In this document: in pieces, positions 63,121 to 64,000 of the stretch
How the letters are laid out: each line of letters begins with the position of its first letter
Numbering within the stretch: the stretch's first letter is position 1
DNA from: Aculops lycopersici
Taxonomy: Eukaryota; Arthropoda; Arachnida; Trombidiformes; Eriophyidae
Reading direction: 5' to 3'
Length of the DNA stretch: 64,000 nt
NCBI GenBank assembly: GCA_015350385.1
Contig: WNKI01000001.1
Location: 7,465,433-7,529,432, forward strand
Notes under the pieces: model-generated
Databases searched by the model: none
What the model saw: the letters and a program-made list of their open reading frames with translations, nothing else
What the model was told of the DNA's origin: nothing
Program-made: the position numbers and the translations under genes

Positions 63121-64000
63121 CTAATCATCGTTGTAGTGGTTTTCCAACTTTAAAACTGTATATAGGAACGAGTAGATATCCACATATTGATCAATTACCT
63201 TAGCAACTGGCTTACCAGCACCATGTCCGGCTTTCGTGTCCACTCTAATCAATAGTGGCGTCTCGGGTAATTTCTTACCAAGCTTGTGCTGTAGCTCCGC
63301 AATGAACTTGAAACTATGCGCAGGTACAACTCGATCATCGTGATCGGCTGTCAGCAGAAGTGTTGCCGGGTATCGCGTGGCATTATCCGGAATATTGTGG
63401 TACGGCGAATACTTGATCAAATTCTTGAAATGCTCCTCCTCTTCGGGATCTCCATAATCCGAAACCCATGCGTGTCCAATAGTAAACGACGAAAATCGCA
63501 CCATATCGAGAACACCAACATGACATAGGGTAGCACCAAATAAGTCCGGCCGTTGGTTCGACACTGCGGCCACCAACAGGCCACCATTCGATCCACCCTC
63601 AATGGCCAACCTATCGCGATTTGTGTATTTACTTTCAATCAAATACTCCCCGGCTGCGACAAAATCATCAAAAACATTCTGTTTGTTCAACAGTCTACCC
63701 GAGTCGTGCCAATTCTGACCAAGCTCGCCACCACCGCGAATGTTGGCCACAGCTAAAATTCCCTTAAAGTTTTTAAGCCAAGCAATGCGGTTGATATTAA
63801 AAGATGATGTGATTTGAATGTTAAAACCTCCGTAGCCATATAATACACAAGGGTTCGAACCGTCCATCACTAAATCCTTGCGTCTCACAATGAACATAGG
63901 TACCTCGGTATTATCTTTGCTTTTGTAGAAGATTTGCTCGATTGTGTATTCATCATGGTTGAAGTTTTTTGGTTTGCTCTGACGTAGTAACTTTGGTTCA
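63121..64000 (-). CDS. PREP: Prolyl oligopeptidase, C-terminal part
   Basis: Prolyl oligopeptidase (S9A) cuts short peptides after proline in the cytosol. The frame is open to the window edge, so about 293 C-terminal residues are seen and the N-terminal propeller lies outside. The hydrolase domain is intact: YGYGGFNIQITSSF, NIRGGGELGQNWHDSG, nucleophile in EGGSNGG, the Asp in TADHDDRVVP and the His in KAGHGAGKP. The frame runs past the internal Met at 63897 with EYTIEQIFYKSKD, a typical propeller-to-hydrolase joint. Confidence 0.96.
   Translation of the reverse strand, partial: EPKLLRQSKPKNFNHDEYTIEQIFYKSKDNTEVPMFIVRRKDLVMDGSNPCVLYGYGGFNIQITSSFNINRIAWLKNFKGILAVANIRGGGELGQNWHDSGRLLNKQNVFDDFVAAGEYLIESKYTNRDRLAIEGGSNGGLLVAAVSNQRPDLFGATLCHVGVLDMVRFSSFTIGHAWVSDYGDPEEEEHFKNLIKYSPYHNIPDNATRYPATLLLTADHDDRVVPAHSFKFIAELQHKLGKKLPETPLLIRVDTKAGHGAGKPVAKVIDQYVDIYSFLYTVLKLENHYNDD

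Noticed and set aside
63835..63860. tRNA B-box-like GGTTCGAAC on the minus strand
   Set aside because: It lies inside prolyl oligopeptidase coding sequence (DGSNPCVL) and no cloverleaf or A-box fits around it.

Overview
This 64 kb window is nuclear DNA of an animal, most likely an arthropod. It carries animal nuclear receptors (ERR, RXR/USP), presenilin, a tetraspanin, a DLK-type MAP3K, invadolysin, ERO1, CISD3 and RPA3. Genes are tightly packed (about 30 in 64 kb) and nearly intronless. Only three introns are clearly needed (85, 89 and 91 nt), and a fourth is possible in a damaged gene. Extreme intron loss with simplified proteins is known from eriophyoid (gall and rust) mites, so an acariform, perhaps eriophyoid, mite is my best guess. 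This is an inference from gene structure, not a database identification.

Layout: 1-13.4 kb holds a partial membrane-anchored cysteine-module ectodomain protein, the methylcrotonoyl-CoA carboxylase biotin subunit, the ERR nuclear receptor behind a 3.3 kb regulatory stretch, and a frame-damaged relative of the first gene. 13.4-23.5 kb holds ESS2, a four-helix membrane protein, EME1 and RXR/USP with a long GC-rich upstream region. 23.5-36.2 kb holds an intact paralogue of the first gene, a dynein-heavy-chain-like protein that has linker and stalk but no AAA+ ring, COX17, IDH3A, a DLK kinase and a HIG1-domain protein. 36.6-48.4 kb holds a small mitochondrial-like ORF, presenilin, an Ala/Gly-rich secreted protein, DHX33-like helicase, a shortened NOC4 and a tetraspanin. 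48.4-53.8 kb holds a PDZ-PTP phosphatase without FERM domain and a leishmanolysin-like protease. 53.8-58.5 kb is a complete 4.7 kb hAT DNA transposon. 58.6-64 kb holds CISD3, ERO1, a small ORF in front of RPA3, CDV3 and the C-terminal part of prolyl oligopeptidase.

Most neighbours are unrelated housekeeping genes. Divergent pairs share short promoters (COX17/IDH3A, HIG1 protein/small mitochondrial-like ORF, DHX33/NOC4, ERO1/small ORF-RPA3). Several proteins have lost a domain usual for their family: the dynein motor ring, the FERM domain of the phosphatase, the N-terminal half of NOC4 and the RXR AF-2 helix.

The two strongest candidates for something undescribed are: (1) the hAT element, which has perfect 31-bp TIRs, an 8-bp TSD and an intact transposase, plus a second gene coding for a chromodomain, an Ulp1/adenain-like cysteine protease and a zinc knuckle, plus a small third ORF joined to the transposase stop by TGATG; and (2) the ring-less dynein-like protein.
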